From Kineosporia aurantiaca JCM 3230 (lineage in GTDB: Bacteria > Actinomycetota > Actinomycetes > Actinomycetales > Kineosporiaceae), in NCBI GenBank assembly GCA_000719025.1, contig JODP01000003.1:496001-560000 (forward strand): 64,000 bases of DNA, written 5' to 3'. Shown in pieces: positions 60,893-64,000 of this stretch. Made by a program: the position numbers and the translations under genes. Under the pieces are notes generated by a model. The model was given only the letters and a program-made list of their open reading frames with translations, did not search any database and had not been told where the DNA came from. How positions within the stretch are numbered: position 1 is the stretch's first letter; the number at the start of each line of letters is the position of its first letter.

Positions 60893-61579
60893 TCAGTCGG
60901 TACCGGGCGCGACCAGGCGGATACCCACGCCGCGGGTGCTGTGCAGGTAGCGCGGTTCGGCCGCGGACTCGCCGAGCTTGCGGCGCAGCCAGGACAGGTG
61001 CACGTCGATGGTGCGGTCGCCGCCGCCGTAGGGCTGCTGCCAGACCTCGGCCAGCAGCTCGCGCTTGCTGACCACCTCACCGGCCCGCTGGGCCAGGGCC
61101 AGCAGCAGGTCGAACTCCTTGCGGGAGAGCTCCAGCGGGTCGCCGTCCAGGGTGGCCACCCGGGTCCGGGCGTCCAGCGCCAGGCCGCCGACGGTGAGCG
61201 GGCCCTCGGTCTTCTGCGGACCGCCGCGGCGCAGTACCGCGCGGATCCGGGCGTCCAGGTGGTCGGCGCCGAAGGGCTTGGTGACGAAGTCGTCGGCCCC
61301 CGCGTCCAGGGCCCGGACCGCGTCCGTGTCCTCGTCCCGCGCGGTCACCACGATCACCGGGACCTCGCTCACCGCACGCAGCATCGTCAGCACCTGGATA
61401 CCGTCGACGTCGGGCAGACCGAGGTCGAGCAGGACCACGTCCGGCCGATCGTCGATCACCGACTGCAGACCCGGAAGACCTCCCGGCTGCCATTGCACTG
61501 CGTGACCGCGATCGGTCAGAGCTCTGGAGAGAGCCGCGCGGATCCCCGCGTCGTCCTCAATGATCAGAATGACCGCCAC
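60893..61579 (-). CDS. OmpR/PhoB-family response regulator
   Basis: A 228-residue regulator. The receiver domain opens ILIIEDDAG, the phospho-acceptor Asp is in VVLLDLGLPDVDG (about residue 52), Thr in VVTARDE and Lys in FVTKPFG. The winged-helix domain has SRKEFDLLLALAQRAGEVVSK and the wing GVGIRLV. The GTG at 61579 is chosen because the receiver begins there; an upstream frame adds unrelated residues. It is first in the pair with the kinase and divergent from a PTS-rich anchored protein. Confidence 0.92.
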   Translation of the reverse strand: MAVILIIEDDAGIRAALSRALTDRGHAVQWQPGGLPGLQSVIDDRPDVVLLDLGLPDVDGIQVLTMLRAVSEVPVIVVTARDEDTDAVRALDAGADDFVTKPFGADHLDARIRAVLRRGGPQKTEGPLTVGGLALDARTRVATLDGDPLELSRKEFDLLLALAQRAGEVVSKRELLAEVWQQPYGGGDRTIDVHLSWLRRKLGESAAEPRYLHSTRGVGIRLVAPGTD

Positions 61580-61679
61580 GTGCGCGACGGTACCGGCTGA
61601 TGCACCCTTCGGGACATTCTGAATGTCCGGATCTCCACCCGTCCGGCTCAACGTTAGGGTGTCCGAGGAGGTGATTTGG

Positions 61680-62657
61680 GTGAAACGCCGGATCGTCGGC
61701 AGCATGCTCGCCTGGCTCGCCGCGGTCGCGACGGTTGCCGGAATCGCCTCGATCGCGATCGGGGCGGCCGGGCGTCAGGTGCGCCCGCAGCTCCTCGCGT
61801 CTTCGTCACCCCTCGCAGTCCCGCCGGCTGTCCAGTCCACCCCTGTCACTGTGGGTGGCACCTCGAGCTACGGCGAAGCGTCCACCGAAGTCCCCGCCAC
61901 GGGTGGTCCGGGGCCGGCCGGTCCGGTCGGCGACAACGGTTCCCCGGTGCTCCACGAGCGGGCCGTCCGTGCTGCTGGTGGGCGCGTCCACGCCCGCTGC
62001 ACGGGCCGGCAGGTGGCCGGCTACGCCCTTCCGGACGACGGCTGGCAGGCCCGGATCTCGGCCACCGCCCGGCGTCGGCTGGAGGTCGTGTTCTCCTTCG
62101 GCACCGATCGAGCCGTGCTGGTCACGGCCGTGTGCGAGGCCGGCGGACCGACCTTCCGGCAGAGCGATCTGGACCCGCGACACCCGATTCGCAGGGTGCC
62201 GGTCCCGACAGCCGGGACACCCACCCCGAGTGTGACGCAAATCTCTCCCACACCGACGTCGTCCACCACCGCCCCAGGTCCCACCAAGACCGGCAAACCG
62301 ACCCCTTCGGGCACTCCTTCTTCCCCCACCCCGACCGGTTACCCGTCCTCGACGACCGCGCCCCCGGCGTCCATCGCCACCTCGACCACCTCTTCCTCGG
62401 CGACCTCTTCGGCAGAAGAAGCCCCGCAGGAATCGCCGTCGGCCTCCCGCACAACCTCCCGCCGCTCCGGTGCGGATTCCGGCGATCTCGCGGGAGACGA
62501 CTCGGCAGTGTCCGAGCAGTGCCCGATCGGGCCGACGCCGACAGTTCCCAGCGCCACGCCGAGCGACAGTGCGAGTGCAGCAACCGGGCTCGGGCTCGAT
62601 GGAGAAACCGCCTGCGAGGCGGAGGAACCCGAGGACGGGCCGCTCCTCGGCATGTAG
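61680..62657 (+). CDS. Membrane-anchored PTS-rich protein of unknown function
   Basis: A 325-residue protein. One signal-anchor segment (about residues 10-30: LAWLAAVATVAGIASIAIG) is followed by a short folded part (about 90-165; CTGRQVAGYALPDDGW, RRRLEVVFSF, VLVTAVCEAGG) and a long Thr/Pro/Ser-rich tail. Two Cys flank the folded part and may form a disulfide. GAGGAGG lies 8 nt before GTG 61680. It is divergent from the two-component pair, which may regulate it or sense its state. Confidence 0.65.
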   Translation: MKRRIVGSMLAWLAAVATVAGIASIAIGAAGRQVRPQLLASSSPLAVPPAVQSTPVTVGGTSSYGEASTEVPATGGPGPAGPVGDNGSPVLHERAVRAAGGRVHARCTGRQVAGYALPDDGWQARISATARRRLEVVFSFGTDRAVLVTAVCEAGGPTFRQSDLDPRHPIRRVPVPTAGTPTPSVTQISPTPTSSTTAPGPTKTGKPTPSGTPSSPTPTGYPSSTTAPPASIATSTTSSSATSSAEEAPQESPSASRTTSRRSGADSGDLAGDDSAVSEQCPIGPTPTVPSATPSDSASAATGLGLDGETACEAEEPEDGPLLGM

Positions 62658-62701
62658 CCAGATTTCTTCGCCACCATGGGAACACCGGCGGGTGGTCGAG
62701 A

Positions 62702-62722
62702 GTTGAGCCAGGCAGACTCAAG
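62702..62722 (+). promoter_or_regulatory. HAIR element 1 (HspR binding site) upstream of dnaK
   Basis: GTTGAGC, seven bases, ACTCAAG matches the HAIR consensus CTTGAGT-N7-ACTCAAG at 12 of 14 positions with exact spacing. A -35-like TTGACT follows at 62739-62744. Expected to bind HspR, the repressor of the dnaK operon in actinomycetes. Confidence 0.8.
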
Positions 62723-62764
62723 TTAGATCAGCCCCGAGTTGACTACCTCGGGCAACTGCATCAA

Positions 62765-62785
62765 CCTGAGTGGGGGCCACTCAGC
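62765..62785 (+). promoter_or_regulatory. HAIR element 2 (degenerate) near the dnaK start
   Basis: CCTGAGT, seven bases, ACTCAGC matches the same consensus at 11 of 14 positions with the same spacing. Its arms also form a perfect 8-bp hairpin (62766-62773 with 62777-62784). It ends 27 nt before the dnaK ATG, so it would overlap the -10 region or leader. Confidence 0.6.
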
Positions 62786-62811
62786 TCTTACATCGAAGGG
62801 AACCAAACATC

Positions 62812-64000
62812 ATGGCAAGAGCGGTCGGAATCGACCTCGGAACCACCAACTCGGTCGTGGCCGTGCTCGAGGGTGGTGAGCCCACCGTCATCGCCAACGC
62901 GGAGGGCGGGCGGACCACGCCGTCGGTCGTCGCGTTCGCCAAGTCGGGTGAGCCGCTGGTCGGTGAGGTTGCCAAGCGCCAGGCCGTCACGAACGTCGAG
63001 CGGACCATTCGCTCCGTCAAGCGGCACATGGGCACGGACTGGAACATCTCGATCGACGACAAGAAGTACACGTCGCAGGAGATCTCCGCGCGGGTGCTGC
63101 AGAAGCTCAAGCGTGACGCGGAGGAGTACCTCGGCGAGCCGGTCACCGACGCGGTGATCACGGTGCCCGCGTACTTCAACGACTCGCAGCGTCAGGCCAC
63201 CAAGGAGGCCGGCGAGATCGCGGGCCTGAACGTGCGCCGGATCATCAACGAGCCCACCGCCGCGGCCCTGGCCTACGGCCTGGAGAAGGGCAAGGCGGAC
63301 GAGCGCATCCTGGTCTTCGACCTCGGTGGCGGCACGTTCGACGTCTCCCTGCTCGAGGTGGACGTGGAGGAGGGCGGCAGCACCGCCATCCAGGTCGTCT
63401 CGACCGCGGGTGACAACCACCTCGGTGGTGACGACTGGGACCAGCGGGTCGTCGACCACCTGGTCAACACCGTGAAGAGCTCGACCGGGGTCGACCTGTC
63501 GAAGGACAAGATCGCCATGCAGCGGCTGCGCGAGGCGGCCGAGCAGGCGAAGAAGGAACTCTCCAGCGCGACGTCCACGACGATCTCGCTGCAGTACCTG
63601 TCGATGACCGAGAACGGCCCGGTCCACCTGGACGAGAAGCTCACCCGGGCGCAGTTCCAGCAGATGACCGCCGACCTGCTCGAGCGCACCAAGGCGCCGT
63701 TCCTGTCGGTGATCAAGGAGGCGGGCATCTCCGTCTCCGACATCGACCACATCGTGCTCGTCGGTGGTTCCACCCGGATGCCGGCCGTGACCGAGCTGGT
63801 CCGCGAGCTGACCGGGGGCAAGGAGCCGAACAAGGGCGTCAACCCGGACGAGGTCGTCGCCATCGGCGCCGCCCTGCAGGCCGGCGTCATCCTCGGTGAC
63901 CGCAAGGACGTCCTGCTGCTGGACGTCACCCCGCTGAGCCTGGGCATCGAGACCAAGGGCGGCGTGATGACCAAGCTCATCCACCGCAACACCGCGATCC
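62812..64000 (+). CDS. dnaK: Chaperone DnaK (Hsp70), truncated at the window end
   Basis: The first 396 codons of the Hsp70 chaperone, covering the whole ATPase domain and the start of the substrate domain. The phosphate-1 motif is AVGIDLGTTNSVVAV at residues 4-18, phosphate-2 LVFDLGGGTFDVSLLEV and the adenosine loop IVLVGGSTRMPAV. The linker (DVLLLDVTPLSLGIET) leads into the peptide-binding part and is cut there. It refolds proteins with GrpE and DnaJ, whose genes should follow. GAAGGG lies about 11 nt before the ATG. Two HspR sites precede it. Confidence 0.97.
   Translation, partial: MARAVGIDLGTTNSVVAVLEGGEPTVIANAEGGRTTPSVVAFAKSGEPLVGEVAKRQAVTNVERTIRSVKRHMGTDWNISIDDKKYTSQEISARVLQKLKRDAEEYLGEPVTDAVITVPAYFNDSQRQATKEAGEIAGLNVRRIINEPTAAALAYGLEKGKADERILVFDLGGGTFDVSLLEVDVEEGGSTAIQVVSTAGDNHLGGDDWDQRVVDHLVNTVKSSTGVDLSKDKIAMQRLREAAEQAKKELSSATSTTISLQYLSMTENGPVHLDEKLTRAQFQQMTADLLERTKAPFLSVIKEAGISVSDIDHIVLVGGSTRMPAVTELVRELTGGKEPNKGVNPDEVVAIGAALQAGVILGDRKDVLLLDVTPLSLGIETKGGVMTKLIHRNTAI

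Overview
The window is high-GC DNA from an actinomycete. Pointers are the codon bias, a mycothiol-type DinB/maleylpyruvate isomerase enzyme, F420/NADP-type oxidoreductases, an IdeR-like iron box, HspR-type HAIR elements before dnaK, and many PTS-rich secreted proteins. The genus cannot be fixed from sequence alone; a Kineosporiales- or Micromonosporales-like soil actinomycete would fit. It reads as chromosome: no insertion sequence, integrase, phage module or CRISPR array was seen. Two genes look broken: a frameshifted isochorismatase and an internally deleted alcohol dehydrogenase.

Layout. 0-4.3 kb: end of an ABC-2 type permease, a cation/proton antiporter, an APC permease and an Asp23-family protein. 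4.3-6.8 kb: a MarR / MFS exporter / broken isochorismatase operon. 6.8-10.8 kb: a DctS/DctR-type two-component system divergent from a dicarboxylate symporter. 10.9-13.5 kb: an Excalibur-domain protein, tRNA-Arg(ACG) and a LysR regulator. 13.6-19.1 kb: a three-gene Rossmann-fold operon divergent from the LysR gene, then single accessory enzymes (APH, SnoaL-like, XRE/MmyB, NUDIX, GNAT). 19.2-22.8 kb: a secreted locus with a GH46 chitosanase, a TasA-like/X25 protein and a repeat-fold secreted protein. 22.8-29.8 kb: TerC with a structured leader, then a GH51 arabinofuranosidase with its ABC sugar importer and a divergent LacI regulator with a palindromic operator.

29.8-38.1 kb: ilvD, cupin, dehydrogenase remnant, PP2C phosphatase, Mug glycosylase, a fur-dps operon with its own palindrome, an alpha/beta hydrolase and a secreted 5'-nucleotidase. 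38.1-41.7 kb: an FCD-type GntR regulator divergent from an NRAMP-related transporter plus pxpB/pxpC (5-oxoproline use). 41.8-47.5 kb: a uracil/xanthine permease and the efeUOB iron uptake operon behind an IdeR-like box. 47.8-52.4 kb: AllH-like protein, IPT/TIG secreted protein, mycothiol-dependent enzyme, homocysteine methyltransferase and two small membrane proteins. 52.5-55.7 kb: a TPP riboswitch controlling ykoE-ykoD-ykoC, an ECF-type thiamine-precursor importer. 55.9-59.4 kb: a four-gene electron-transfer operon (Thr/Lys-rich anchored protein, ApbE, ferric-reductase-like membrane protein, NuoF-like flavin/Fe-S protein). 59.5-62.7 kb: an OmpR-type two-component system and a divergent anchored PTS-rich protein. 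62.8-64 kb: dnaK, truncated by the window end.

The strongest unexplained structure is a dispersed repeat built on the core CGTGATCATGCA at three intergenic sites (36.2, 43.3 and 55.8 kb). At the first two sites four copies are arranged as two nested inverted pairs with the same inner and outer flanks. Other points worth a second look are the inverted-repeat leader of terC, which would hide its ribosome binding site; the NRAMP-like protein without metal ligands in the pxp operon; and the ApbE/NuoF-like electron-transfer operon, which has no visible FMN-carrier domain.
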